This document shows positions 18,819-28,215 of a DNA stretch of 64,000 bases, piece after piece. The stretch covers positions 62,001 to 126,000 of the forward strand of contig CAWIJL010000002.1 of assembly GCA_963836405.1 (NCBI GenBank), written 5' to 3'. A program made the position numbers and the translations under genes. Positions within the stretch are counted from its first letter, which is position 1. Each line of letters begins with the position of its first letter. The notes under the pieces were generated by a model. That model worked only from the letters and a program-made list of their open reading frames with translations. It searched no databases and was not told where the DNA came from. The DNA is from CAWIJJ01 sp963836405. GTDB lineage: Bacteria; Acidobacteriota; Terriglobia; Bryobacterales; Bryobacteraceae.

Positions 18819-19632
18819 ATGATTCCTTTTCGCGTTGCGCTCGCCAACCTGCGGTGCCCTGCCGATCCCGCCGAATCGCTCTCGCTGGCCGAACAGGCAA
18901 TTGCCGAAGCCTCGGCCGCGGGAGCGGGAATCGTCTGCTTTCCGGAGTGCTACGTCCCCGGCTACCGCGGCGCGGGAAAGCGCGTGCCTCCGCCCGATCC
19001 GTTATTCCTCGAGAGGGCGTGGTCCTCGGTTGCCGTGGCCGCGGCCAAAGGCAACGTCGCGGTCGTGCTCGGCACCGAGCGGCGTGGTGGAGGGCGCGCT
19101 GCTCGCCACCGCGCTGGTGGTACACCGGGACGGCACCATGGCCGGTTTTCAGGACAAGGTCCAGATCGACCCTTCCGAAGAGGGAACGTATTCGGCCGGG
19201 TCGGGGCGATCTGTTTTTCAGAGCGGCCCGCTGACATTCGGCGTGGTGATCTGCCACGAAGGCTGGCGCTACCCGGAAACGGTGCGCTGTGCGGTCCGTC
19301 GCGGCGCGCAGGTCGTGTTCCATCCCCACTTTCACGAAGCCGAACCCGGCGGCTACCGGCCGGAGAGGTTCGCCGACCCAGCCAATACGTTTCACGAGAA
19401 GGCCGCGCTGTGCCGGGCCGCCGAGAACACGTGCTTTTTCGCCACCGTGAACTGCGCCGGCGCCGGGTCGCCCACTACCTCGGCGGTGGCGCGTCCCGAC
19501 GGCACGCTGCTGGCGTGGCAGCCCTACGGCCAGGAAGGGCTGCTGCTCGCGGACCTCGACCTATCGGAGGCCACAGGGCTGCTGGCGGCGCGATACAAAC
19601 CGGAAGGTTGCAACCCCCATGGCGAAGACTGA
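18819..19632 (+). pseudogene. Carbon-nitrogen hydrolase (nitrilase superfamily) with one frameshift
   Basis: Conceptually a 270-residue cytoplasmic amidase/nitrilase. The first frame gives MIPFRVALANLRCP and the Glu motif IVCFPECYVPGYRG, then breaks after VVLGTER. The following base frame continues with VVEGALLATALVVHRDG, the Lys motif FQDKVQIDPSEEGTYS, the catalytic Cys in VVICHEGWRYPE and PHFHEAEPG. One extra base, about position 19083, accounts for the break. All three catalytic residues (Glu, Lys, Cys) survive, so the lesion is recent or a sequencing error. The end overlaps the start of the DUF1801 gene by 14 bp, as in an intact operon. Confidence 0.8.
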
Positions 19633-19999
19633 CTTTCATTCGGTGGACGAATATATGGCCGCGCAACCCGAAGCTTCGCGCGCCGTCCTGGAGCGCGTGC
19701 GCGGCGCCATCCGGAAAGCCGTGCCGCGCGCGGTGGAAACGATCTCATACAGCATCCCCACTTACAAATTGGATGGTACGGCCGTGATCTACTTTGCCGG
19801 ATGGAAGCGGCATTACTCCATTTATCCGGCTACGCGGCTGGTCCTCGACACGCTCGCCGGCGAGCTTGCGCCATACGAAATCAGCAAGGGCACCATCCGA
19901 TTTCCGCTGTCCGGCCGCGTGCCCGTGGGGCTGATCGGACGGATCGCGAAACTGCGCGCCGGCGAGGCCGTGCGCGGCAAAGCGAAGCCAAAGGTCTGA
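19619..19999 (+). CDS. DUF1801 family protein
   Basis: A 126-residue protein of the DUF1801 family, recognised by FHSVDEYMAAQPEASRAVLE at the start, AVETISYSIPTYK, YFAGWKRHYSIYP and ISKGTIRFPLSGRVP. The family has been loosely linked to iron handling (YdhG-like), but no biochemical function is settled. The gene starts within the last codons of the nitrilase gene and is followed 27 bp later by a cupin gene on the same strand. Confidence 0.85.
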   Translation: MAKTDFHSVDEYMAAQPEASRAVLERVRGAIRKAVPRAVETISYSIPTYKLDGTAVIYFAGWKRHYSIYPATRLVLDTLAGELAPYEISKGTIRFPLSGRVPVGLIGRIAKLRAGEAVRGKAKPKV

Positions 20000-20026
20000 G
20001 CGGGGCCTGTGGTATTCTGACGGGTT

Positions 20027-20437
20027 ATGAATCGGCGCAATGTGCTTACGGTTACCGGTTTCGCCGCGGCGGCGCGGCTGTTCGGCGCGCCCGGCGCGAA
20101 ACTGCCGGATGTGGTCCTGGATGCGAAAAACGCCAAGACAACCCACGAAACGTTCGGCGAACTGCGGGTGTTTTTCGAGGGACCGACGGACCAGTTGAAG
20201 TCAATGACGGCGGGCAGCCTGCGGCTCAAAGCCGGCATGGAGCCGCATCCGCCGCACCAGCATCCGGAAGAGGAAATCATGGTGGTAACCGAGGGCGCCG
20301 GTGAAATGCTGGTGGGCGGGAAAACCGTGAAGGTCGGGCCGGGATCCATGATGTACTGCGCCGGTAACAAGCTGCACGGCGTAAAGAATACCGGAACCGC
20401 GCCGCTGTTGTTCTATTACTACAAGTGGATGGCGTAA
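20027..20437 (+). CDS. Exported single-domain cupin protein
   Basis: A 136-residue protein with a Tat-like leader (MNRRNVLTVTGFAAAARLF). The cupin core at residues 65-125 has motif 1 PHPPHQHPEEEIMVVTEGAG, supplying His, His and Glu metal ligands, and motif 2 PGSMMYCAGNKLHGVKNTG with the last His. A binuclear or mononuclear metal site is therefore likely. Substrate and reaction are unknown. It ends 8 bp from the convergent hypE stop. Confidence 0.8.
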   Translation: MNRRNVLTVTGFAAAARLFGAPGAKLPDVVLDAKNAKTTHETFGELRVFFEGPTDQLKSMTAGSLRLKAGMEPHPPHQHPEEEIMVVTEGAGEMLVGGKTVKVGPGSMMYCAGNKLHGVKNTGTAPLLFYYYKWMA

Positions 20438-20445
20438 GTGGGCGA

Positions 20446-21484
20446 CTAACAGATCCGCGGTAACTGGTCGCCGGGCAGCAGGTCCACCACGCGCGTGGTG
20501 CCGAACGGCGTGCGCATCGTGACCATTCCCGGATGGCGATCGGTGACGGTGCCGACGATGCGGGCCTCCGCGCCGAGGGCATTGCGCCGCATCGCTTCCA
20601 CCACGCGCTCCGGCGTCTTCCGGCGCGACCACCGCCACCAGTTTTCCTTCGTTGGCCACGTACAGCGGATCGAGGCCCAGCAGTTCGCAGGCGCCGCGCA
20701 CTTCATCGCGCACCGGGATGGCGCGCTCTTCGAGCACGATGCCCACGCGGGCCGCCGAGGCGATTTCGTTGGCGGTGCTGGCAAGTCCGCCGCGGGTGGG
20801 GTCGCGCATGCAGCGGATGCCGTTCGACGCCGCCAGCATGTCCGCGGTCAAACGGTGCAGCGCGGCCGAATCGCTGGCGATGGCGGTTTCGAAGCCGATG
20901 CTCTCGCGCTCGGAAAGAATCGCGATGCCGTGGTCGCCGAGCGTGCCGGACAGGACGACTCGGTCGCCGGGCCGCGCGCTCGAGGCGGAGAGGCAAACGC
21001 CCGCGGGCACAACGCCGATTCCGGTGGTGTTGATGAAGATGCCGTCGCCCTTGCCGCGCTCGACGACTTTGGTATCGCCGGTGACGATCTCCACGCCGGC
21101 CTCTTCCGCCGCGCGCGCCATGGAGGCGGCCACGCGCTGCAGCAGCGCCGTATCCAGGCCTTCTTCCAGGATGAATGCCGCGCTCAGGAAGAGCGGCTGC
21201 GCGCCGCCCATGGCCAGGTCGTTGACGGTGCCGTGCACGGCCAGCGAGCCGATATCGCCGCCGCGGAAGAACAGCGGCTTGACCACGAAGGAATCGGTGG
21301 TGAACGCCAGGCGCACGCCGCCCACTTCGACCACCGCCTGATCCTCCAGTCGGCCCAGCACCGGGCTGCGGAACAGCGGCAGAAAGACGTCGCGCAGAAG
21401 TTCCGCGCTCAATTTGCCGCCGGAGCCGTGGCCGAGCAGCACGCGGTCTTTGGCGGGAAGGGGAAGGGGACAGGAAGTGGTCAT
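20446..21484 (-). pseudogene. hypE: Hydrogenase maturation protein HypE, one frameshift near the C-terminus
   Basis: HypE dehydrates carbamoylated Cys to thiocyanate for the CN ligands of [NiFe]-hydrogenase. The gene begins with ATG overlapping the hypD stop (ATGA). It shows the ATP-grasp-like PurM fold: VLLGHGSGGKLSAELL, AFTTDSFVVKPLFFRGGDIG, GTVNDLAMGGAQP and MRDPTRGGLASTANEIA. After VAVVAPEDA the frame breaks at about position 20613; the adjacent frame resumes with ERVVEAMRRNALGAEARIVG and ends in GDQLPRIC. The conserved terminal Cys that carries the thiocarboxamide is thus still encoded. One surplus base explains the lesion. Either the gene is newly inactivated or the base is an assembly error. 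Confidence 0.85.
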
Positions 21485-22569
21485 GCGATCCGCCGGTAAC
21501 GATGGTAGGCCGCGCAGGCGCCTTCGCTGGAAACCATGGGTGCGCCGAGCGGCGTTTCCGGAGTGCAGCGCCGGCCGAACGCCGGGCAATCCACAGGGCG
21601 CGCGAGCCCCTGCAACACACGGGGCGCGATGCACTCGGCCGGTTCGTCCACGCCCGCCGCCTCCACACCGAAAACCTTCTCCGCGTCGAATGCGGCAAAC
21701 TCCGCGCGCAGCCGGTAGCCGGAAGCGGCAATTTCGCCGATGCCGCGCCACTTGCGGTCCGCGACCTCGAACACGTCCAGAATGCGCCGCTGCGCCGCCG
21801 GGTTGCCCTCGCGCGTGACGGCGCGGGCATACTGATTTTCGACTTCGGCGCGTCCCTCTTCGAGCTGCCGCACCGTCATCAGGACCGCTTGCAGCAGGTC
21901 CAGCGGCTCGAAACCGGCCACCACGAACGGAACCCGGTACTGAGCGGCCAGCACCTCGTATTCCCTGAAGCCCATCACCGTGCAGACATGGCCCGGCGCG
22001 ATGAAGGCCTGCACGCGGTTCTCCGGCGATTCGAGCAGCATCCGGATCGCGGGAGGCACCAGCACATGCGAAACCAGCAGGGAAAAGTTGGACAGGCCCT
22101 CGCGCCGCGCCTGCCACACCGCCATCGCGTTCGCCGGGGCGGTGGTCTCGAAGCCCACCGCGAAGAAGACCACCGGGCGCGCGGGATTCGCGCGCGCGAT
22201 GGCCACCGCGTCCATGGGGGAGTAGGCGATGCGCACGTCTCCGCCCGCGGCTTTGACGCGCAGCAGGTCGCCCGACGAGCCGGGTACGCGCAGCATGTCG
22301 CCGTAGGAAACCAGGGTGACGCCGGGAAGCGACGCGATCGCCACGGCCTTGTCGATCGTCTCGATGGCCGTCACGCACACCGGGCATCCCGGGCCGTGGA
22401 CCAGTTCGACGCCGGCAGGCAGCAGGTCGCCGATGCCGTAGCGCATGATGGTGTGAGTGTGCCCGCCGCAGATTTCCATCAGCACCCACGGGCGGGTCAC
22501 CGTGCGCGAAATCTCCGCCGCCACAGCGGCGGCCAGCGCGGGATCGCGGTACTCGTCCAGGAACTTCAT
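21481..22569 (-). CDS. hypD: Hydrogenase maturation protein HypD
   Basis: A 362-residue protein that, with HypC, builds the Fe(CN)2CO unit of [NiFe]-hydrogenase. Hallmarks are ICGGHTHTIMRYGI, the redox motif GPGCPVCVT, FFAVGFETTAPANA, HVCTVMGFREYE, PFVVAGFEPLDLL and a C-terminal cluster region with Cys at CIAPRVL and CPAFGRRC. Its ATG overlaps the hypC stop and its own stop overlaps the hypE start, both as ATGA, so hypC-hypD-hypE is a coupled operon. No hydrogenase structural genes lie in the window. Confidence 0.95.
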   Translation of the reverse strand: MKFLDEYRDPALAAAVAAEISRTVTRPWVLMEICGGHTHTIMRYGIGDLLPAGVELVHGPGCPVCVTAIETIDKAVAIASLPGVTLVSYGDMLRVPGSSGDLLRVKAAGGDVRIAYSPMDAVAIARANPARPVVFFAVGFETTAPANAMAVWQARREGLSNFSLLVSHVLVPPAIRMLLESPENRVQAFIAPGHVCTVMGFREYEVLAAQYRVPFVVAGFEPLDLLQAVLMTVRQLEEGRAEVENQYARAVTREGNPAAQRRILDVFEVADRKWRGIGEIAASGYRLRAEFAAFDAEKVFGVEAAGVDEPAECIAPRVLQGLARPVDCPAFGRRCTPETPLGAPMVSSEGACAAYHRYRRIA

Positions 22570-22799
22570 TCTTCGAGCATGCCCATCTGCTCGAGCAGTT
22601 CGTAGGTTCGGCGCGCCTCTTCCGGGTCAACCTTGCTGATGGCGAAACCGACGTGGACCATCACGTAGTCGCCGGGCCCGGCTTCGGGAACATAATCGAG
22701 CCATGCCTCCCGCGTCACGCCGCCGAACTGGACGCGCGCCAGGCGCATGCCGCCCTCATCTTTTTCATCCAGAATTTTGCCCGGTACGGCGAGACACAT
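22566..22799 (-). CDS. hypC: Hydrogenase maturation chaperone HypC
   Basis: A 77-residue protein starting MCLAVPGKILD, where the N-terminal Cys2 is the residue that binds the iron precursor and the large subunit. The middle (VQFGGVTREAWLDYVP, PGDYVMVHVGFAISKVD) is typical of HypC/HupF. It is the first gene of hypCDE, whose members overlap by 4 bp. The promoter should lie in the 51 bp before the divergent DinB-type gene. Confidence 0.95.
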   Translation of the reverse strand: MCLAVPGKILDEKDEGGMRLARVQFGGVTREAWLDYVPEAGPGDYVMVHVGFAISKVDPEEARRTYELLEQMGMLEE

Positions 22800-22850
22800 A
22801 GACTTACCCGAAAGCGGATTTTAGCAGCATTGCGGGGCGATACTGTTGCT

Positions 22851-23357
22851 ATGCCGTCCCTTCCCGAACCCTGGATGCGCGGGCCTCTTCCGGGCGTCGA
22901 CCCGCTGCTGGCCCCCGTCTTCTACTCCTTCCAAATGGCCCGCGAAGATCTGGCGCAGTGGACCGAAGGTCTTTCCTACGAGCAGCTTTGGGCGTCGCCC
23001 CACGGTTTTGCTTCGGCCGGATTCCACATCCGCCACATGACGGGAAGCGTGGCGCGGCTGCTGACTTATTTGAAAGGACGCGACTTGTCCGCCGCGCAAC
23101 TGGCGGCGCTCGAAACCGAGAAGCGGCCTTCCGGCCCGGCGCGCGAGGAACTGCTGGCCAATCTGGACCGGACTTTCTGCGACGCCGAGGCCTACATCCG
23201 CGCGATCGACCCGTTTTCGCTGCGCGAAGCGAGAACCGTGGGCCGCGAGCGCCTGCCCACCACCGTGGCGGGCCTCCTCACCCACATGGCCGAGCACACG
23301 CAGCGGCACGTGGGCCAGGCAATCTCCGCCGCAAAGCTGGCGAGAATCGGAGTTTGA
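22851..23357 (+). CDS. DinB-like four-helix metalloprotein
   Basis: A 168-residue protein with the DinB/YfiT fold. Helix motifs are YSFQMAREDLAQWTEGLSYE, FHIRHMTGSVARLLTYLKGR and LLTHMAEHTQRHVGQ. The three His typical of the metal site are at GFHIRH and AEHTQRH. Members are often thiol-dependent transferases or of unknown function. I use the ATG at 22851; an upstream extension of the frame lacks family similarity. It is divergent from hypC. Confidence 0.75.
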   Translation: MPSLPEPWMRGPLPGVDPLLAPVFYSFQMAREDLAQWTEGLSYEQLWASPHGFASAGFHIRHMTGSVARLLTYLKGRDLSAAQLAALETEKRPSGPAREELLANLDRTFCDAEAYIRAIDPFSLREARTVGRERLPTTVAGLLTHMAEHTQRHVGQAISAAKLARIGV

Positions 23358-23429
23358 ACACTTTCCCACGTCTACGTGGTGGCTCGCCGGCGAGCGCTTG
23401 GTAAACTAAGGTCGGGGGGATTCGCGCCT

Positions 23430-25526
23430 GTGGCCACGACGTCTCAGCATACTTCTGCTTCCACCCGCTACGAAGGCCTCGATTCCGAGCAGTTGATCCG
23501 CGCGTTTCGCATCATGCACACCGCGCGGCGGCTGGATGACCGCGAAGTGGCGTTGAAGCGCCAGAACCGGATCTTCTTTCAGATCAGCGGCGCCGGACAC
23601 GAGGCGGTGCAGGTGGCGGCCGGCATGGTGCTGCGCCCCGGCCACGATTGGTTCTACCTTTATTATCGCGACCGCGCGCTGTGCCTGACCCTGGGGGTAA
23701 CCCCGCTCGAGATGCTGCAACAGGCGGTGGGCGCGGCCGCCGACCCGGCCTCCGGCGGCCGGCAGATGCCCTCCCACTGGGGGCACAAGCGCTGGAACAT
23801 CGTCAGTTCCTCCTCGCCCACCGGCACGCAGTTTCTCCAGGCGGTGGGTTGTGCGGAGGCGGGCAGGTACCGCGGGGCGGAAGGCGAAGTGACGCTGGCT
23901 ACCTCGGGCGACGGCGCCACCAGCGAGGGCGAATTCTGGGAATCCCTGAACGCGGCGTGCCTGCGCAACCTGCCGCTGCTCTACCTGGTGGAGGACAACG
24001 GCTACGCCATCTCCGTTCCCATCGAATGCCAGACCGCGGGCGGCAGCATCTCCAAACTGGTCTCCGGTTTTCCGGGGCTGTTCCGGCAGGAGGTGGACGG
24101 CACCGATTTCCTGGCCTCCTACCGGGCCATGCAGGCGGCGGCGGAGCACTGCCGCGAAGGGCGCGGTCCGGCGCTGGTGCACGCCCACGTCACGCGGCCG
24201 TATTCGCATTCGCTTTCCGACGACGAGCGCCTGTACAAGTGCAGCGCCGAACGCGAAGCCGAAGCGGCCCGCGACCCGGTCATTCGCTTCCCGCAATTTC
24301 TGATCGCAAGAGGGAATCGTGGACCGGCAGATGCTTCAACGCATCGCGCACGAAATCGACGAGGAGGTCCACCAGGCCACCCAGCAGGCGCTGCGCGACG
24401 AGCCGCCCGCGCCTTCCACGGCATTGTGCCACCTCTACTCGGAAACGGCCTCCCCGGCATCGGAGCGGTTTGCCGAACAGCCCGAGTCCCACGGCGCGCC
24501 CATGACGATGGTGGACCTGATCAACGCCACCCTGCGCGAAGAGATGCGGCGCAATCCCGACATCCTGGTGTTCGGCGAGGATGTGGCCGATTGCAGTCGC
24601 GAGCAGAGCCTCGCCGAAGTGAAGGGCAAGGGCGGCGTGTTCAAGGTGACCTCCGGGTTGCAATCGGAATTCGGCGCTGGACGCTGCTTCAACACCCCGC
24701 TTGCCGAGGCCGGAATCGTGGGCCGCGCTATCGGTATGGCCACGCGCGGTCTCAAGCCCGTGGCCGAGATCCAGTTCTTCGACTACATCTGGCCGGCCAT
24801 GATGCAGACTCCGTAACGAATTGCCAATGATGCGCTGGCGGTCGAACGGCGCATTCTCCTGCCCGGCGGTGATCCGCGTGCCCGATCGGCGGATATCTGA
24901 ACGGCGGCGCGCCGTATCACAGCCAGTCGGGCGAAGTGGAGTTCACGCATATTCCCGGCCTGCGCGTGGTGATGCCTTCGAACGCGCAGGATGCCTGCGG
25001 GCTGCTGCGCACCGCGCTACGGTCCGACGATCCGGTAATGTTTCTGGAGCACAAGAAACTGTATCGCGAGCCGTACAACCGCTCGCCGCATCCCGGCGAG
25101 AATTTCACGGTGCCCTTCGGCAAGGCCAAGGTGGTGAAGCCGGGCCGCAGCCTGACCGTCATCACCTACGGCGCGTTGGTGCAGAAGACGCTTCAGGCGG
25201 CGTCGCAGATCGAGCGGCGGAGCGGCGACAGGACCATCGAGATTCTGGACCTGCGCAGCCTGGCGCCGTACGATTGGGAGGCCATCGCGGCGTCGGTCCG
25301 CAAAACGAGCCGCGCGCTGATCGCGCACGAGGACACGCTGTCCTTCGGGTACGGCGCGGAAATCGCGGCGCGGATCGCCAGCGAGCTGTTCGACGCGCTG
25401 GACGCGCCGGTGCGGCGGGTGGGAGCGCTGGATACGTGGGTCGGCTACCATCCCGGGCTGGAAGCGGCGATCCTGCCGCAGCCGGACACGCTGGCGGTGG
25501 AGTTCGACCGCCTGCTCTCCTGGTAA
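23430..25526 (+). pseudogene. 2-Oxoacid dehydrogenase E1, alpha-beta fusion, with three frameshifts
   Basis: Conceptually about 697 residues: thiamine-pyrophosphate-dependent E1 with both subunits in one chain, acting in a pyruvate or branched-chain 2-oxoacid dehydrogenase complex. The alpha half has FFQISGAGHEAVQVAAGM, the TPP motif GDGATSEGEFWES...VEDNGYAISVP and RPYSHSLSDDE. The beta half has VFGEDVADCSREQSLAEVKG, FNTPLAEAGIVGRAIGMA and, after breaks, VVMPSNAQDACGLL and ALDTWVGYHPGLE. Frame changes fall near 24307, 24811 and 24882, each explained by one extra base, two of them in C runs. GTG start with GGGGGGA upstream. No E2/E3 genes adjoin. No gene symbol is given because the substrate is unclear. 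Confidence 0.85.
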
Positions 25527-25535
25527 GCGGATATA

Positions 25536-26744
25536 ATGCTCAATATGTCTTTGACGGATGTTCCCCGTAGAAACTTCCTGCGCGGCGTGACGGCGGCTAC
25601 CGCGCTCTCCTATTCCCGGGTGATGGGCGCCAACGATCGCGTCAACCTGGGCCTGATCGGTTGTGGAGACCGCGGGCGCGGCGACATGGGCAATTTCATC
25701 AAGACCAACGTGGTGGATGTCACCGCGGTGTGCGATGTGTACGCCGCCCAGATCGACCGCGCCAGACAGGCGGCGCCCAACGCGCAAAGCTTCAGCGACC
25801 ATCGCAAGCTGCTGGAGCTGAACAACGTGGACGCGGTGCTGATCGCCGTGCCGGACCACTGGCACGCCGCCATCGCGATCGACGCGCTCAACGCGGGCAA
25901 GGACGTCTACGTGGAAAAGCCCCTCACGCGGCGCATCGAAGAGGGACCGCCCATCGTGAAGGCGGCGCGCGTCAACAACCGCGTCTGCCAGGTGGGCATG
26001 CAGCAGCGCTCCGGCAAGCACTATTTGCAGGCCAAAGCCGAGTACATGGACACCAATAAGCTCGGCAAGATCACTCTGGCCAGGACTTGGTGGCATGGCA
26101 ATACCTACCACCTGCGCAAGGCGCCCGCGGAGTTGCAGAAGCAGCCCTCCAACCTCGATTGGGCCCATTTCCTGGGGCCGCTCAAGTGGCGCGATTACGA
26201 TCCGCAGCAATACTTCAACTGGCGCGCGTATCTCGATTTCGGCGGCGGCCAGGTGACGGACCTGTTCACGCACTGGATCGACGTGGTGCACATGTTCATG
26301 GGCGCGGATATTCCGATCGCCGCGTCGGCCGAGGGCGGTGTATTCCAATACAAGGACGGCCGCACCGCTCCCGACACGATCAACGTGCTGAACCACTATC
26401 CGCAGGAATTCGTCGCCACCTTCGAGGCCACGCTGGTGCCGGGCATCACCGGCGCAGGCATCGAATTCTGCGGCACGGAGGGCAAGCTGTACATCGACCG
26501 GGGGCGCTACGAGTTCCGGCCCATCGGCCGTAACGCGCAGCCCGTGGAAGTGAAGGCGACCACCAACCTGGACCTCGATCACATCCAGAACTTCATCGAC
26601 TGCGTGAAGTCGCGCAACCTGCCGAACGGCGATGTGCTGATCGGCCACCGCTCGGCGCAGGCTTCGCATTTAGGCAACATCTCCTACATGCAGAAGCGCC
26701 GCATCGATTTCGATCCGGTGCGCGAAGAAATTCTTCCGTTCTGA
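25536..26744 (+). CDS. Gfo/Idh/MocA family oxidoreductase with Tat signal
   Basis: A 402-residue NAD(P)-dependent sugar oxidoreductase. A Tat signal RRNFLRGVTAATALS precedes the Rossmann start NLGLIGCGDRGRGDMG. Other markers are DVYAAQIDRARQAAP, AVLIAVPDHWHAAIAIDAL, the catalytic-region EKPLTRRIEEG and DLFTHWIDVVHMFMG. Exported members are numerous in Acidobacteria and Planctomycetes and are thought to act on sugars or glycosides. It begins 10 bp after the E1 gene, so it may be co-transcribed, though there is no clear functional link. Confidence 0.9.
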   Translation: MLNMSLTDVPRRNFLRGVTAATALSYSRVMGANDRVNLGLIGCGDRGRGDMGNFIKTNVVDVTAVCDVYAAQIDRARQAAPNAQSFSDHRKLLELNNVDAVLIAVPDHWHAAIAIDALNAGKDVYVEKPLTRRIEEGPPIVKAARVNNRVCQVGMQQRSGKHYLQAKAEYMDTNKLGKITLARTWWHGNTYHLRKAPAELQKQPSNLDWAHFLGPLKWRDYDPQQYFNWRAYLDFGGGQVTDLFTHWIDVVHMFMGADIPIAASAEGGVFQYKDGRTAPDTINVLNHYPQEFVATFEATLVPGITGAGIEFCGTEGKLYIDRGRYEFRPIGRNAQPVEVKATTNLDLDHIQNFIDCVKSRNLPNGDVLIGHRSAQASHLGNISYMQKRRIDFDPVREEILPF

Positions 26745-26808
26745 CGCGGGCGCGCCCGGGCTTGCCGCACAAAACGCCGCGTGCTATCACCTTGCCGGAG
26801 CGGTAGCC

Positions 26809-27591
26809 ATGGCGGACGAACTGTCGGTGGTAGGGATCGAAGCGGCAAACCTGGACGCGCTGCCCTGTTGCGGCATCAAAAACCAGGACCACGAAGGACG
26901 GCGGCGGAAAACTGCCTGGCTGCGCGCGCATTTCGACAAGGGCCTGAAAGCGAAGGAACTGCTCGCGCCGGGCGGCCGGCAGTGCGGCTACATCGAATAC
27001 CTCCCAGCCGAGTACGCCTGGCGCACGGTGGAGGCGCCGGGCTTTATGTTTATCCACTGCATCTTCACTTACTCCCGGAAATATCAGCACCTGGGCTGGG
27101 GCGCCGCCCTGATCGAGGCGTGCGTATCCGATGCGCGCAAGGCCAGGATGAACGGTGTCGCCGTGCTGGTTCGCGAATCCCCTTGGGTGGCGGGCGGGGA
27201 GATCTTCCTAGCCAACGGATTCGAGGCTGTCGCTGCGGCTCCGCCGGACTATCGTCTGCTGGTGAAGCGATTCCGCAAACGGGCGCCCGCCCCCGTTTTT
27301 CGCGGCGGTTGCGAGGACCGCCTGCGGCAATATGGCAATGGGCTCACGTTGATTCACTGCGCTCAGTGCCCGCATATCGCCAAATTCGCCGGGGACATCG
27401 CCGAATCGGCGGAACGCGACTACGGCCTGCGCCCTCGCCTGGTGCAACTCGAGTCTCACAACGACGCGCAGAACGCGCCGACGCCGTACGCCGTGTTCAG
27501 TCTCGTCTATGACGGACGGCTGCTGGCCGACCACCCGGTGAGCCGCACCCGGTTTCAAAACATCATGCGCAAGCTGCGCGGCGCGCGGTAG
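26809..27591 (+). CDS. GNAT acetyltransferase with C-terminal YoaP-like domain
   Basis: A 260-residue protein. The N-terminal GNAT domain has YIEYLPAEYAWRTVEAPG, the acetyl-CoA loop YSRKYQHLGWGAALIEACV and GEIFLANGFEAV. The C-terminal part (YGNGLTLIHCAQCPHIAKF, VFSLVYDGRLLADHPVSRTR) matches the YoaP domain, which carries a CxxC (CAQC). The fusion is typical of YoaP proteins, whose substrate is not known. GGAG lies about 9 bases upstream of the ATG. Single gene between an oxidoreductase and efp. Confidence 0.8.
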   Translation: MADELSVVGIEAANLDALPCCGIKNQDHEGRRRKTAWLRAHFDKGLKAKELLAPGGRQCGYIEYLPAEYAWRTVEAPGFMFIHCIFTYSRKYQHLGWGAALIEACVSDARKARMNGVAVLVRESPWVAGGEIFLANGFEAVAAAPPDYRLLVKRFRKRAPAPVFRGGCEDRLRQYGNGLTLIHCAQCPHIAKFAGDIAESAERDYGLRPRLVQLESHNDAQNAPTPYAVFSLVYDGRLLADHPVSRTRFQNIMRKLRGAR

Positions 27592-27657
27592 CTTCGTCGG
27601 AAGCCCCCCGCGCACACTGGTATACTGAGGGATTCAAGTTCATAATTGAGGAGCTTC

Positions 27658-28215
27658 ATGATTTCAGCAACACAGATGCGTCCGGGCATGGTGGTCAAGT
27701 TCAACAACGAGCTGTACTCGGTGTTTAGCGTGACTCACCGGACGCCCGGCAACCTGCGCGGATTCGTTCAGGCCAAGATGCGCAGCCTACGCAGCGGCTC
27801 CATGATGGAGCACCGGTTTTCGTCGGAAGATCGCGTGGAAAAGGCTCTCATGGAAGAGCAGGAGATGGAGTATCTGTACGACGACGGTGAGTATTACTAC
27901 TTCATGAATACCGAGAGCTACGAGCAGATGCACCTGATGAAGGACCTGCTCGGGGACGCGACTCAGTACCTGATTCCGCAGTTGAAAGTGACAGTGGAGT
28001 TTTACGAAGGCAAGCCCATCAGCGTGGAACTGCCCGCCACCGTGGACATGACCGTGGTCGAAACCGAACCCGGCCTCAAAGGCGCCACGGTTTCGAACGT
28101 CACCAAGCCGGCCAAGGTGGAAACCGGACTGATCGTGCAGGTGCCGCCGTTCATCACCGAAGGCGAGAAGATCCGCGTCAACACCTCGGAAGGCACCTAC
28201 CAGGAACGGGCTTAG
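27658..28215 (+). CDS. efp: Elongation factor P
   Basis: A 185-residue translation factor that rescues ribosomes stalled at polyproline. Three beta-barrel domains: KOW-like residues 1-64 (MRPGMVVKFNNELYSVFSV), an OB domain (MEYLYDDGEYYYFMNTESYEQ) and the C-terminal OB domain (ETEPGLKGATVSNVTKPA, GLIVQVPPFITEGEKIRVNT). The tip loop is TPGNLRGF, with Asn where E. coli has the modified Lys34, so EpmA-type lysylation is not possible at that position. Start chosen at the ATG after GAGGAG. Its 3' end overlaps the convergent selA stop. Confidence 0.96.
   Translation: MISATQMRPGMVVKFNNELYSVFSVTHRTPGNLRGFVQAKMRSLRSGSMMEHRFSSEDRVEKALMEEQEMEYLYDDGEYYYFMNTESYEQMHLMKDLLGDATQYLIPQLKVTVEFYEGKPISVELPATVDMTVVETEPGLKGATVSNVTKPAKVETGLIVQVPPFITEGEKIRVNTSEGTYQERA

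Noticed and set aside
16640..18847. Long open frame (735 codons) opposite the ADOP permease
   Set aside because: Composition is that of an antisense shadow in GC-rich DNA, with His/Gln/Arg-rich low-complexity translation and no domain; the plus strand codes for a clear permease.
20201..22630. 809-codon continuous frame covering hypD and hypE
   Set aside because: Only its middle is HypE in frame; the rest is an out-of-frame reading of hypD and the region beyond the hypE frameshift.
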